Of a DNA stretch of 37,687 bases, positions 1 to 8,944 are shown in pieces (the first letter of the stretch is position 1; the number at the start of each line of letters is the position of its first letter). The position numbers and the translations under genes are program-made. The notes below the pieces were generated by a model. The model had not been told where the DNA came from. It searched no databases and saw only the letters and a list, made by a program, of their open reading frames with translations. The stretch comes from RGIG9041 sp045541455 (GTDB lineage Bacteria; Bacillota; Clostridia; Oscillospirales; QAKW01): NCBI GenBank assembly GCA_045541455.1, contig JAZQJA010000028.1:1-37687 (forward strand). The letters are read 5' to 3'.

Positions 1-653
1 CATGACGCTGAAAAGTGGTGTATTGAAATGGTGTTTTGTGTCACCTTTTTTTCGCCCGTTGCACAGTCAATAGGACTAAAATATTCCGACGGATACAGGT
101 TAACGTCCGCAACCCGCTGAAAGCGGTCGGTTCCGTCAAACCCATACTTTTTAAATATATCGCTGACGTGTGTTACAATTGTAACCTGATTGTACGAACC
201 GTCGGTATTTAAAAAATTCAAACCGTTGTAATAGTCAAGCAACTCACAAAAAATCGGCATTTTGGCACTTGCACCAAAACCCAGCCCCAAATTTATGCCC
301 ACAACAGTATCATCTTTTGTTCCGCGCTTCATATTTTGTTTTTGAAGCCCCATAAATGCGCCCGCGTTTATAATATCGTCAATCGGAGAAACCAGTTCGA
401 CATCCGTATCAAAATAAATACCGCCGTTGTCGTGAATAATTTTAATGCGGGCATAGTCGCTTACAAAAGCCCACTTTTTAGCGTCATACGCCTGCTTTGC
501 ATACTGACAGCAATCAAAATCAAAATTACTCTCATCCCAACGCTTTATTTCATAGTCGGGCAAAAACTTTTTCCACGACTCGATATATTCTTCATACTCC
601 TTGGGTAACGGATTGTTACCAAACCAACAGTAGTGAATTATTTTAGGTATCAT
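1..653 (-). CDS. GT32-family glycosyltransferase (capsular/polysaccharide type), 3' part outside the window
   Basis: The reading frame is open from the ATG at 653 to the window edge (217 codons visible, C-terminus missing). The N-terminus MIPKIIHYCWFG is typical of GT32, DXD-type sugar transferases related to Och1 and capsular polysaccharide synthesis proteins. The motif GGIYFDTDVE, with the metal-binding DTD at residues 82-84, gives the catalytic DXD. The family transfers a sugar from a nucleotide donor on the cytoplasmic face during surface glycan assembly; donor and acceptor cannot be told from sequence. A GAGGGGAT ribosome site lies just upstream. Only 2 bases separate it from the GT2 gene, so the two are co-transcribed and probably build the same glycan. 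Confidence 0.85.
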   Translation of the reverse strand, partial: MIPKIIHYCWFGNNPLPKEYEEYIESWKKFLPDYEIKRWDESNFDFDCCQYAKQAYDAKKWAFVSDYARIKIIHDNGGIYFDTDVELVSPIDDIINAGAFMGLQKQNMKRGTKDDTVVGINLGLGFGASAKMPIFCELLDYYNGLNFLNTDGSYNQVTIVTHVSDIFKKYGFDGTDRFQRVADVNLYPSEYFSPIDCATGEKKVTQNTISIHHFSAS

Positions 654-655
654 TT

Positions 656-1624
656 TTATCCCCTCAACTTTGAGTAAAAATTCCAAACCGCAAAAAACGC
701 GCCGACACCGAAAGTTAAGGACAATATTGCAAGTTTGTCACGCTTTGGCGCTTTTTTGTCCTTTAATACAGTTTTCGCACTTTTGCGAATATTCTTAACA
801 AGTTCATCTCTAACGTCTAAAAAGCATTTGTCACAGCCGTCCATATACCGCAAAACACTGCAATATGCGTGACACATTCTGCGTGTGCATGCGTCATTTA
901 ATGTGCCGTCACACAAAAGTGCCATATCACACAGTCTGGAAACCGAATCTATAAACTGCAACCGCTGTTTTGAAAAACCGCCGTTTACTATTGAGTTTTG
1001 GCGCTGAATATAAAAGTATTGCGGTTTTGAGCCTAAAACAATATTTTGGGTAAGGTTTAGCACATCACCGAAAATATAAGTGTCCTCGTAAAGTTTGCCT
1101 TTGGGAAAACGCAACGTTTCAAACACCTCACGGCGATACAGTTTTGCCCACGCCGACACATCAAGCCTGTCGTGGTACAACACCGCCTCAAACGCCTCGC
1201 GCTGTGAAAACACACATTCACCTGCAAAGTCATACGCATTTTTTTGTGAGTTATTACGCACCACCGTGTGATTACAGGCTGTAACAAGGCAGTTTTGCGA
1301 CTTGTCAAACAGTGACAAAAGATATTCAAGGTAGGTCGGTGCAACATAGTCGTCAGAATCAACAAAAGTTAAAAACTCGCCCTGCGCTACATCAATACCA
1401 AAATTGCGTGCATCAGACAAACCGCCGTTTTGCTTGTGTAAAACAGTTATCCGGCTGTCTGTTTTGGCAAGATTATCACACACATCACCGCTTGAGTCGG
1501 TCGAGCCGTCGTCAACCAAAATTATTTCAAAATCCAAAAATGTCTGATTGCAAAGCGAATGCACACACTTTTCAAGATACTGCTCAACATTATAAACAGG
1601 AACTACTATACTTATTTTAGGCAT
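656..1624 (-). CDS. GT2-family glycosyltransferase
   Basis: This 322-aa protein opens with MPKISIVVPVYN, the GT-A fold start of family 2. DDGS at residues 38-41 binds the nucleotide sugar and DSDD at 89-92 is the metal-binding DXD. The last ~20 residues are hydrophobic and end in a basic tail, suggesting loose membrane association. The frame stays open to 1864, but that extension would run through the terminator and into the mutase gene. The ATG at 1624 has AGGGGTG ahead of it and begins at the conserved domain start, so I chose it. It is followed at 2 bases by the GT32 gene, so the pair likely makes a surface polysaccharide. Substrate unknown. Confidence 0.9.
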   Translation of the reverse strand: MPKISIVVPVYNVEQYLEKCVHSLCNQTFLDFEIILVDDGSTDSSGDVCDNLAKTDSRITVLHKQNGGLSDARNFGIDVAQGEFLTFVDSDDYVAPTYLEYLLSLFDKSQNCLVTACNHTVVRNNSQKNAYDFAGECVFSQREAFEAVLYHDRLDVSAWAKLYRREVFETLRFPKGKLYEDTYIFGDVLNLTQNIVLGSKPQYFYIQRQNSIVNGGFSKQRLQFIDSVSRLCDMALLCDGTLNDACTRRMCHAYCSVLRYMDGCDKCFLDVRDELVKNIRKSAKTVLKDKKAPKRDKLAILSLTFGVGAFFAVWNFYSKLRG

Positions 1625-1645
1625 AAGAGCACCCCTAATTACAAA

Positions 1646-1674
1646 TATATATATTATTTTAACACAATACACAA
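1646..1674 (-). promoter_or_regulatory. Possible promoter of the glycosyltransferase pair
   Basis: On the minus strand TTGTGT (1674-1669) and TATATA (1651-1646) are separated by 17 bases. It sits between the terminator behind the mutase gene and the GT2 start. The match is moderate and the region is very AT-rich. Confidence 0.35.
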
Positions 1675-1708
1675 AAAATTCAAGGTACAGTTGTACCTTG
1701 AATTTTTT
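1673..1708 (-). terminator. Intrinsic terminator after the phosphohexomutase gene
   Basis: A perfect inverted repeat with arms CAAGGTACA and TGTACCTTG and a 2-base centre is extended by AAAAAATT/AATTTTTT, giving a U-run on either strand. It starts one base past the mutase stop and separates nagB-mutase from the glycosyltransferase genes. Confidence 0.85.
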
Positions 1709-1709
1709 A

Positions 1710-3119
1710 CTATATATTAAGTAACTGTCGAAACGCTGTGATGTATTTCTGTGCCGCCTCTTTAGTGCTTGACTCTGCAAAAATTCTAAGTAACGGCTCT
1801 GTTCCTGAAAAACGGCAGATGACAAAACTATCATCTTCAAAGTAAACTTTACAACCGTCATCATAACTTACACGGGTAACTTTAACATCAAAATCGGGCA
1901 GTTTTTTCTGATTAAACACAATATCGTTAACAACTGCTTTGTACTCGGGTGCAAAGCGAAGGTTGTCTTCAACCATAACAAACTTACCAAATTGTGCTTC
2001 CAGTTCGTCCATCATTTCCGACGGGCTTTTACCGATAACGCTTACCATCTCGGCAAAGAGTGAAGCAGCATAAACCGAGTCTTTGCCGTGAATGTGTCCC
2101 CTAACTGTAAGACCGCCTGACGACTCACCGCCCAAAACTGCATCAGCCTCATCAATCATTGACGATATGTATTTAAAGCCAACAGGAACCTCGTGGCACT
2201 TTTCACCAAACGACTGGGCAATTTTGTCAAGCATGTGTGTTGTTGCAAGGTTTCTTACAACAGGACCTGTCCAGCCCTTATATTTTACGAGATAGTAGTA
2301 AAGCATACACAAAATCTCGTTTGCATTGATATATCTGCCGTTTTTGTCAATAATGCCAAGACGGTCGCCGTCGCCGTCCATCGCAATACCAAGGTCGTAA
2401 CCGCCTTTAACAACAGAATCTGCAAGCATGCTAAGACTTTTTTCACTGGGGGCAGGCATTACACCACCAAAATATGCGTCTTTATTTGAGTTAATTGTAT
2501 CAATTGTGCAGCGTGCGGTATAGAAAATAACCAACAACGGATATGCGCCCGAACCGTGCATCGAATCAAACAGCACACGCAAACCGCGCTCACGCAGTGC
2601 TTCCATATCCAAAAGACCGATAATGTCGTCTAAAAACTTGTTAAATGGGTTTTTAAGGTATGTGATTTTACCCTCTTTTACAGCAGTGTCAAAGTCGGTA
2701 AACTCAACGTCTTTAACCTGTTCTATCAACTGTTCTAAAAGTGCAGTTGTTTCAAGCGGTGCATCACGTCCCTCGTCAACGATAAGTTTAATACCGTTGT
2801 AGTTTGAGGGGTTGTGGCTTGCGGTAATTTCAATACCGTAGTGCAACTCTTTATCTTTAACTGTGTGCATAACAAGCGGAGTGGGTGCCGAACGGTTCAT
2901 AAACCAAACATCAACGCCGCCTTTTGCAAGCACCTCTGCCACCCATCTGGCAGCATTTTCCGATAAAAATCTACGGTCGTAGCCTACAATTACGGGCTTG
3001 TCAGTCTTGCCCTCTTTTTTCATAAGTTCCAAAACGCCTGCTGCCACCAAACGTATGTTTGAGCAAACAAAATCTTCACCGATTACGGCCCTCCAGCCGC
3101 CAGTACCGAATTTAATCAT
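1710..3119 (-). CDS. Phosphoglucomutase/phosphomannomutase family protein (alpha-D-phosphohexomutase)
   Basis: This 469-aa protein has the full phosphohexomutase signature: FGTGGWRAVIG at the N-terminus, the phosphoserine loop TASHNP (Ser101), metal loop DGDGDR (248-253), sugar loop GESSGG (331-336) and phosphate-binding loop RFSGTEPLLR near 442-451. The family moves phosphate between C1 and C6 of hexoses through a bisphosphate intermediate. Specificity (glucose, mannose or glucosamine) cannot be read from these motifs. The FGTGGWR start is unlike the usual GlmM FGTDGVRG, so I do not call it glmM. It lies 15 bases behind nagB in one transcript, suggesting a role in amino-sugar or nucleotide-sugar supply, and a terminator follows. 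Confidence 0.9.
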   Translation of the reverse strand: MIKFGTGGWRAVIGEDFVCSNIRLVAAGVLELMKKEGKTDKPVIVGYDRRFLSENAARWVAEVLAKGGVDVWFMNRSAPTPLVMHTVKDKELHYGIEITASHNPSNYNGIKLIVDEGRDAPLETTALLEQLIEQVKDVEFTDFDTAVKEGKITYLKNPFNKFLDDIIGLLDMEALRERGLRVLFDSMHGSGAYPLLVIFYTARCTIDTINSNKDAYFGGVMPAPSEKSLSMLADSVVKGGYDLGIAMDGDGDRLGIIDKNGRYINANEILCMLYYYLVKYKGWTGPVVRNLATTHMLDKIAQSFGEKCHEVPVGFKYISSMIDEADAVLGGESSGGLTVRGHIHGKDSVYAASLFAEMVSVIGKSPSEMMDELEAQFGKFVMVEDNLRFAPEYKAVVNDIVFNQKKLPDFDVKVTRVSYDDGCKVYFEDDSFVICRFSGTEPLLRIFAESSTKEAAQKYITAFRQLLNI

Positions 3120-3134
3120 TTATGTATACCTCTC

Positions 3135-3848
3135 TTATATCTCTTTGTCGCTTGCGTAAACGACAACAACATTATTATGTAACTGTAAAATCGAAGCCGG
3201 AACTTTAGGTGTAACAGGGCCTGTAAATGCTTCTTTAATGATATCGTATTTTTCAGGGCCTGCAATAAGTACAATTTTCTTTGCAGACATAATTGATTTC
3301 ATACCCATTGTGAGAGCGTGAGTAGGCATATCACCGTTTGGGAAAAAGCGTGAATTTGCTTTAAGTGTAGATTCGGTAAGTTCAACCTTGTGTGTTTCAA
3401 GTGAAAAATGGTCATCAGGCTCGTTAAACCCTATATGACCGTTGTGGCCAATACCAAGCAACTGCAAATCAACACCGCCGAGTTTTTGAACAAGCGCATC
3501 ATAATCTGTGCACTCTTTATCTGTGTCTGTTGCAAGACCGTTTGGCACAAAAGTGTTGCCTTTATTAATATTTATATGGTTAAAAAAGTTTGTGTTCATA
3601 AAGTAGCGGTAACTCTGGTCATGTTCGGCGCTAAGCCCACAGTACTCATCAAGATTTACGCTTTTTACATCTTTAAAATCCAGGTCACCCTTGTTATACC
3701 ATTCGATAAGCTGTTTGTAAATTCCAAGCGGTGACGAACCGGTTGCAAGGCCAAGCACGCAATCAGGTTTTGATATAACCTGTGCAGAAATGATGTTGGC
3801 TGCACGTCTGCTCATCTTTTCATAGTTATCTTCTCTGTAAAAGTACAT
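3135..3848 (-). CDS. nagB: Glucosamine-6-phosphate deaminase
   Basis: NagB converts glucosamine-6-phosphate to fructose-6-phosphate and ammonia, the catabolic reverse of the GlmS step encoded at 10181. The 237-aa length is normal. Visible motifs are the phosphate loop LATGSSPLG (34-42), NLDEYCGL with the general-base Asp67, and GHNGHIGFNEP (134-144) with the catalytic His and Glu; the HNGH form is common in Firmicutes. An AAGGAAGG ribosome site precedes the ATG. It is first in a two-gene transcript with the phosphohexomutase. The AraC regulator is divergent, 158 bases away, and may control it; that is inference from position. Confidence 0.96.
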   Translation of the reverse strand: MYFYREDNYEKMSRRAANIISAQVISKPDCVLGLATGSSPLGIYKQLIEWYNKGDLDFKDVKSVNLDEYCGLSAEHDQSYRYFMNTNFFNHININKGNTFVPNGLATDTDKECTDYDALVQKLGGVDLQLLGIGHNGHIGFNEPDDHFSLETHKVELTESTLKANSRFFPNGDMPTHALTMGMKSIMSAKKIVLIAGPEKYDIIKEAFTGPVTPKVPASILQLHNNVVVVYASDKEI

Positions 3849-3891
3849 ATAAACACACCTTCCTTTTTCATTTTCGGTATACTATAATTGT

Positions 3892-3900
3892 ATTGTAACA
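3892..3900 (-). promoter_or_regulatory. nagB: Candidate extended -10 promoter of nagB
   Basis: On the minus strand TGTTACAAT reads as a TGn-extended -10 (TACAAT), about 45 bases upstream of the nagB start. I see no good -35. Confidence 0.4.
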
Positions 3901-3962
3901 TACTTTTCGCTATTTTTCTTACATTTATAGACGATTGTTTTACACTTTTGGTTCACTTTTTG

Positions 3963-3991
3963 TTGCAAAATGAAATGATAGGGTTTATAAT
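3963..3991 (+). promoter_or_regulatory. Promoter of the araC-type regulator gene
   Basis: TTGCAA (3963-3968) and TATAAT (3986-3991) with a 17-base spacer; start predicted near 3998, just ahead of AAGGTGAT and the ATG at 4007. It is divergent from nagB, so a regulator bound in this 158-base gap could affect both. Confidence 0.75.
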
Positions 3992-4006
3992 TAAAAAGGT
4001 GATGTT

Positions 4007-4867
4007 ATGGAGTACACAAAAACAAAGTTATCAACCGCTTTAAGTGTTGACGGAATTTACACTGTGCACTATTTTGAGTACACAAAAGATTTTGCATATT
4101 CGGGCGAAATTCACAACTTTTGGGAACTTGTTTATGCCGACAAAAAACGGTTGCTTATAACAGCAGGTTCAAAGGAGATTGAACTTGAAGCAGGGCAGAT
4201 GTATCTGCACAAACCAAACGAGTTTCACAACATTCGCTGTGATGGTGAGCGCGCGGCAAATTCGGTTATCATTTCGTTTGATTGCGACTGTCCCGAACTT
4301 ATGTCTATTGCCGGAATTATTATCACCTGCGGAACGAATGAAATGCGCCTTGTCGGCAATATTATAAAAGAGGCGGGGTCGGCATTTTCGACTCCTCTCG
4401 GCGTGCCATACATAAGCGTTATGGAAAAAAATGATATGTCAGAGTTTGGGTGTGAGCAGCTTATTCGACTGTACCTTGAACAACTGCTTATACTTTTGGT
4501 GCGCGGCAACCGTCGTGTTTACACTGCTGCTAAAAACGAAAATGACTGCCTGCTGGTTGAAATTTGCGACTATCTTGAAAAAAATGTTGAAAAGCGCCTG
4601 CATTTTGCAGATATTTTAAAAAAGTTTAACATTTCTGCTTCAGTATTAAAGCGCATTTTTCGTGAGCAGATGGACTGTGGTGTTATGGAATATTTTTCAC
4701 GGCTTAAAATTGACGCTGCAAAACAACTCATTCGCGAGCAAAACTATAACTTTACCGAAATTGCAGAACACCTTAGTTTTAATACATCACAATATTTTAC
4801 AACCGTATTCCGTCGTGTATCGGGTATGACACCGTCTGAATACGCAAATTCAATTAAACAGTTTTAA
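4007..4867 (+). CDS. AraC-family transcriptional regulator
   Basis: This 286-aa protein has an AraC/XylS architecture: an N-terminal cupin-like sensor domain (about 1-165, with the EIHNFWELVY segment and AGQMYLHKPNEFH barrel strand) and two C-terminal helix-turn-helix units (about 185-286). The end carries the family signature, including FNTSQYFTTVFRRVSGMTPSEY. Such proteins bind a small ligand through the cupin and activate or repress nearby genes. The ligand is unknown; the divergent nagB makes an amino sugar a reasonable guess. Translation is probably coupled to the next gene, whose start is 11 bases downstream. Confidence 0.93.
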   Translation: MEYTKTKLSTALSVDGIYTVHYFEYTKDFAYSGEIHNFWELVYADKKRLLITAGSKEIELEAGQMYLHKPNEFHNIRCDGERAANSVIISFDCDCPELMSIAGIIITCGTNEMRLVGNIIKEAGSAFSTPLGVPYISVMEKNDMSEFGCEQLIRLYLEQLLILLVRGNRRVYTAAKNENDCLLVEICDYLEKNVEKRLHFADILKKFNISASVLKRIFREQMDCGVMEYFSRLKIDAAKQLIREQNYNFTEIAEHLSFNTSQYFTTVFRRVSGMTPSEYANSIKQF

Positions 4868-4878
4868 AGGAGTTGTAT

Positions 4879-5364
4879 ATGAACTACAACGCAGACTTTT
4901 TTGACAGGGTTACTTTACGCCTCTGTTCAATAATAAAAAAAGACATTTCTCTTATCCCCGACCTTTTAGAACACGGAAAAGGTTTTATAATGAGTTGGCT
5001 TAAGGATGTATCGCTTAGAAAGCAGTTTGAAAACGACGCTGTTATGTATTATTACAATGTCGCGTGGATTGCGTTTGCAGGCGGCGTTGCCTACGCTGAC
5101 GCATGGCAAAAGGATATTACTCAAATAAAACTCGGCACCGTCGACACCCTGCTCACATCTCAAAACGACCTTGCAGGGCTTGCTATGGACATTTTGGGGT
5201 TGGACGGCGACAAGCAAGTTGAATACCGACAGAATTTCGACAGTATGTTCAGTGAGTTTTTACAGTTAATGGCGCCATACTGGAACAAAGAAGACCCCCG
5301 CCCGTTTTTGTTTCAAGGGCTGCTCGCTTTTTTTACAGCAGGCGTTTCACTAAAAATTGATTGA
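4879..5364 (+). CDS. Hypothetical protein coupled to the AraC regulator
   Basis: I do not recognise this 161-aa protein. A TTG at 4873 is in frame, but the ATG at 4879 sits 6 bases behind a strong AAAGGAG site and is the better start. It has no signal peptide or convincing membrane segment; it looks soluble and largely helical, rich in aromatic residues (YYYNVAWIAF, LMAPYWNKEDPRPF), with a single Cys. Codon use matches its neighbours, and the gene is closely spaced behind the regulator and ends at a clean terminator, so it is very likely real. Its position suggests a partner or ligand sensor of the AraC protein, but nothing in the sequence shows this directly. Confidence 0.8.
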   Translation: MNYNADFFDRVTLRLCSIIKKDISLIPDLLEHGKGFIMSWLKDVSLRKQFENDAVMYYYNVAWIAFAGGVAYADAWQKDITQIKLGTVDTLLTSQNDLAGLAMDILGLDGDKQVEYRQNFDSMFSEFLQLMAPYWNKEDPRPFLFQGLLAFFTAGVSLKID

Positions 5365-5376
5365 TTATTAAATTAT

Positions 5377-5417
5377 AAAAGCCTTGCACACCGTTAAAAA
5401 CGGTCGCAAGGCTTTTT
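5377..5417 (+). terminator. Intrinsic terminator after the hypothetical gene
   Basis: Arms AAAAGCCTTGC and GCAAGGCTTTT with an inner ACCGTT...AACGGT stem and a run of T after the right arm. Confidence 0.9.
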
Positions 5418-5440
5418 TATATTATATAATAATGTAGATT

Positions 5441-5472
5441 AAAAGCCCGAGAGTATTCTCTCGGGCTTTTTT
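5441..5472 (-). terminator. Intrinsic terminator after the SLH protein gene
   Basis: Perfect inverted repeat AAAAGCCCGAGAG / CTCTCGGGCTTTT with a 4-base loop, flanked by A and T runs so it can work on both strands. It lies 4 bases past the stop of the minus-strand SLH gene. Confidence 0.88.
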
Positions 5473-5475
5473 GTT

Positions 5476-8400
5476 TTATTTGCTGAGTTCTTCGCTTATT
5501 GTATTAACTCTGTCAAGGATTGTTGTAATTTCAGCACGGGTTATGTTTGACTTAGGATTAAGGTAGCCATCAGCACCCTCAATAATGCCTGCTTTAACAA
5601 CAGCCTTTGTTGCAGCAACAGCCCAAGACGGAACGGTTGCACCATCTTTAAACTTGCCAAGATCAACGTCGGCTGCGCCGTGCATGTCAAGGTTCATAAC
5701 ATTAGCAATTGCCTGGAAGAACTCCTGACGTGTCATCTTGTCTGTAGGTTTAAATTCAATTTTGCCCTCTGCATTTGCGCTTCCCACCATAATGTTAAGG
5801 AAATAAACTGCTTTTACGTAGTTGTAAGACCAGTCAGGAACGCTGTTTGCGTCGGCAAATATACCGGTAAGTGATTCGTTTTTAAATGCAATTGACGAGA
5901 TGCCCATTACACGACAGAACATAGCAGCAACTTCTTGACGGGTTGCGTTGTTATTGGGCCTAAAGGTATATGTGTTTGTAAGTGCATCAAGATAACCTGT
6001 TACAACACCTAAACCTGAAACTCTTGCAATATAGTCTTTAGCCCAGTGCTCTGCAGTATCGGTAAACGGAACTGCTGCTTTATCGTTTTTAATAATAACC
6101 TGATAACTGTTAAGTTCGCCGGTTTCTGACACAACATCTACATAGAAATAAGAAATTCTGCCGTCTACACCAAGTTGGAATGTGCGAACTTCAGCCTCAC
6201 GGTTGTTTACTGTAGAATAAGTAATTGCCGCAGGAACTTCAAATGTCTTTTCTTTATCAGCATAAACTGTAACTTTAGCAAAGGGGTTAACCTCAAAGTG
6301 TGCGTTTATGGCTGTAAGTGTTGACGAAGCTGTAATGCGAATTACATTATCCTTAATTTCAATACCGCTTGTCATACCTGTAATGCCGGTAATGACATTA
6401 TCTGTTGATTTAACATCGTTGTATGCTGTGATTTTATAAACCTGATGATAACCGTTATTGTTATTAACATTTACATAGTAGTAGTTAATGGCATCACCAA
6501 TCGGTACAGCGGTGGGGTTAGCCTTTGAAGAAACAAGGCCCGAAAGTTTGCCGGTTGTTTCGTCATAGTTTGTATAGATTTCGTAGAATGAATCTTTTGA
6601 AACAGTAAAGTCAAATACAGCTGATTCTGTAAGACCTGCAGGACGATAAGAAATTGTACGTCTGTCGTTGTTAAGCATAATGTTAGCTTCGGGTGTTACA
6701 ATTTCCATAATTCTTGCATCATATTCGTTTGAACCGGGACGTGTAATACCAATTTTGTAAACATTTGAATTGCTGCCGTCTGCAGATGTTACTTTTGCAT
6801 AGAATATGTTAATGTCGTCAGGTTTGATATAGTATGTATCGTCGGCATAAACATTTTTACAATCTTTATCTGTATAAAGTGTATATGTGGCACCGGGAGA
6901 TACAATAAGTTCAAACGGCATAAATACCTTGCTGGTATCAACCGTTGCAACTGCTATTTTGCTTGTTGTGTCAGCGGTTGCAATTTTTTGGTTTTCTTCT
7001 ACATCAAATATATTTTTAACTTCAGCTTTTGTCTTGTCAATTTTGGTTTTAATGGAAACGTCATAACGTGACGAGTTGCCTTCTTCATCGCTTACAATAA
7101 GATAAGCAAGGGTTTTTTCGCCTGTAATATCAACGTCTTTGTCGTCAATTACATTTTCCATCATAAAATCTGAATAGTAAGTAAAGGTAAGTTTTGCGCC
7201 TGTAGCACTTCTGAGAATATCATAATTTACATTATCATATAAATAGTCAAAACTTACAATATCTGCACCGTCTTTAGCAACAGCTTTAACAGCAAAGTTT
7301 TCATTGTCAACAGTAAAGTTTTCAGGCTCGCTTACGCTGTTTTTCTTAAAGCCGCATGCTTCAAGCATATTTGCATTATACACTTCAAGAGCAACGCCAC
7401 CGGAAAGTTCTGTCATTTCCTTATTATTATAGTAAGGAGATGTAATTAAGGTTGTAGCGTATGTATCATAAAGATTATCTGTGGGATGGCTTACATAAGT
7501 GTCACCATTTAAATATCCGTAGAAATTGTGCGAAGCATCAACTGTGAAAATTTGTTGCTTTTCGCTAGCAGTACCGTCATTGTTTGTAGTTTTAGCGGCA
7601 CGGTTTGCCGTTGAATTGCTGGGATAAAGCAGTTTGTTGTTTATAAATGAAATGTTGTAACTGCCCTCACCCGGAACATGTGTGTAAAGACCCTTTGAGT
7701 CCATAGCCATAGCATATTTGCCGCTGCCTGACAGATAGAATGTGTTATCTGAAATAAGAGTTTTACTCGAAAGAGTAAGACGTTTTACAAGGCTGGTACC
7801 GTTAATTCTTTCGTACCAGTAGCTTGCGTTAATTATAGAAGTACCGGTACAACCGTAGAAGATATTACCTACAATACGTTTGTAGTCATACCATATTGTA
7901 CCACCTGTTGAGTTATAAATAAAGTTTATAGGTGTTGCACAGTTATAAACTCTGTTATATGAGAATGAAAGCAACGCTTCGCCTGTATAACCTGCACACA
8001 TAGTGCTGGCAAATAGTGTTGCAGTGCAGTTTTCAAAATAGTTTTTGTCCATTACAATGTCAGATTTCGAACCGCCGAAATACAAAATGTATGTATTAAC
8101 ACAGTTTAAAAAGCGGTTGTTTTCGATATGCACACCTACAGATGTACCTGCATTGGCACTGAACACATAGCCGCTGCTTGCAGTACCGTCAAAGATATTG
8201 TTGGTAAATTGCTGATAATAGTGGGTACCAGCCGACACAACAATTGCAAGAAAGTGTGTTGAGTCCATTTCAGTAACTTTAAAGCCGTCAAAAACTGTGC
8301 TGTAGATTTTTGTTGGCCAGTCAATGTGACAGTTTTTAAGAACTGTTTCCAAAGCAGGTTTACGAACAGGGTTGAGCGGAACAACATAATTATCGCTTGC

Positions 8401-8844
8401 GATGTCTACGTTAGGATCAACACCTGCATAGTTACCGTAAATTGAAAGACCGCTGTATGCGAACGTAAAGTTTTCAGTATATGTACCGGGGCCGACTTTA
8501 ATAGTTGTGTTTTCGCCTGCAGCCGCAATAGCGTCGCCAATGGTTGCAAATGCGTTTTGACCTTTTATAAATCTGTACGCTTCGTCTTGACCGTCTTTAT
8601 CGGTATCATAATAAGCTATAACTTTGCTTCCGTCTTTTGCAGAACTCCAAGCGCCGCAAACAATAAACAGTCCGGAAATTCTAACATCCTGACCGTAGCC
8701 TGAAACAGAAGCTTTGGTGATTGGGTTGAAAATGAATTTTGCTGCACTATCGTTTTCAGCTGATGTCACACAAACGCCGGTAAATGCCGACATAAGTATA
8801 ACAAACGCGATAAGCATTGACAAAATTCTAGTTGACTTTGTCAT
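5476..8844 (-). CDS. Secreted SLH-domain protein with parallel beta-helix and tandem beta-sandwich repeats
   Basis: This 1122-aa surface protein begins with a Sec signal peptide (basic MTKSTR, hydrophobic core to ~26, TSA/EN cleavage near 29). Residues ~85-400 hold a parallel beta-helix of the pectate-lyase/DUF1565 type (AGENTTIKVGPGTYTENF, then repeated short N-rich strands such as IENNRFLNC and MDKNYFENC). Residues ~510-924 hold about four diverged units of ~100 aa, each ending in a pattern like YxVxVxxxxGxxxxYxVxI. Three SLH domains follow (about 925-982, 992-1052, 1062-1115), each with a TRQE/TRAE-type motif; these normally anchor to pyruvylated cell-wall polymers. It may bind or cut a glycan, but I see no certain catalytic residues. 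It is monocistronic, with strong promoter, ribosome site and terminator. Confidence 0.9.
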   Translation of the reverse strand: MTKSTRILSMLIAFVILMSAFTGVCVTSAENDSAAKFIFNPITKASVSGYGQDVRISGLFIVCGAWSSAKDGSKVIAYYDTDKDGQDEAYRFIKGQNAFATIGDAIAAAGENTTIKVGPGTYTENFTFAYSGLSIYGNYAGVDPNVDIASDNYVVPLNPVRKPALETVLKNCHIDWPTKIYSTVFDGFKVTEMDSTHFLAIVVSAGTHYYQQFTNNIFDGTASSGYVFSANAGTSVGVHIENNRFLNCVNTYILYFGGSKSDIVMDKNYFENCTATLFASTMCAGYTGEALLSFSYNRVYNCATPINFIYNSTGGTIWYDYKRIVGNIFYGCTGTSIINASYWYERINGTSLVKRLTLSSKTLISDNTFYLSGSGKYAMAMDSKGLYTHVPGEGSYNISFINNKLLYPSNSTANRAAKTTNNDGTASEKQQIFTVDASHNFYGYLNGDTYVSHPTDNLYDTYATTLITSPYYNNKEMTELSGGVALEVYNANMLEACGFKKNSVSEPENFTVDNENFAVKAVAKDGADIVSFDYLYDNVNYDILRSATGAKLTFTYYSDFMMENVIDDKDVDITGEKTLAYLIVSDEEGNSSRYDVSIKTKIDKTKAEVKNIFDVEENQKIATADTTSKIAVATVDTSKVFMPFELIVSPGATYTLYTDKDCKNVYADDTYYIKPDDINIFYAKVTSADGSNSNVYKIGITRPGSNEYDARIMEIVTPEANIMLNNDRRTISYRPAGLTESAVFDFTVSKDSFYEIYTNYDETTGKLSGLVSSKANPTAVPIGDAINYYYVNVNNNNGYHQVYKITAYNDVKSTDNVITGITGMTSGIEIKDNVIRITASSTLTAINAHFEVNPFAKVTVYADKEKTFEVPAAITYSTVNNREAEVRTFQLGVDGRISYFYVDVVSETGELNSYQVIIKNDKAAVPFTDTAEHWAKDYIARVSGLGVVTGYLDALTNTYTFRPNNNATRQEVAAMFCRVMGISSIAFKNESLTGIFADANSVPDWSYNYVKAVYFLNIMVGSANAEGKIEFKPTDKMTRQEFFQAIANVMNLDMHGAADVDLGKFKDGATVPSWAVAATKAVVKAGIIEGADGYLNPKSNITRAEITTILDRVNTISEELSK

Positions 8845-8915
8845 GTGTAATACCTCCCATGAAATAAAAGCTGTAGTTTTGTCTATTATAATTATAAATA
8901 TTATAATACAAAGAT

Positions 8916-8944
8916 ATTATATTTTATCAGCGTGTAAAAGTCAA
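8916..8944 (-). promoter_or_regulatory. Promoter of the SLH protein gene
   Basis: On the minus strand TTGACT (8944-8939), 17-base spacer and TATAAT (8921-8916). A leader of about 65 bases leads to the GGGAGG site at 8853-8858 and the ATG at 8844. This is one of the strongest promoters in the window, fitting an abundant surface protein. Confidence 0.85.

Noticed and set aside
1625..1864. 80-residue N-terminal extension of the GT2 protein
   Set aside because: It would run through the mutase terminator and coding end; the ATG at 1624 has a ribosome site and begins the conserved domain.
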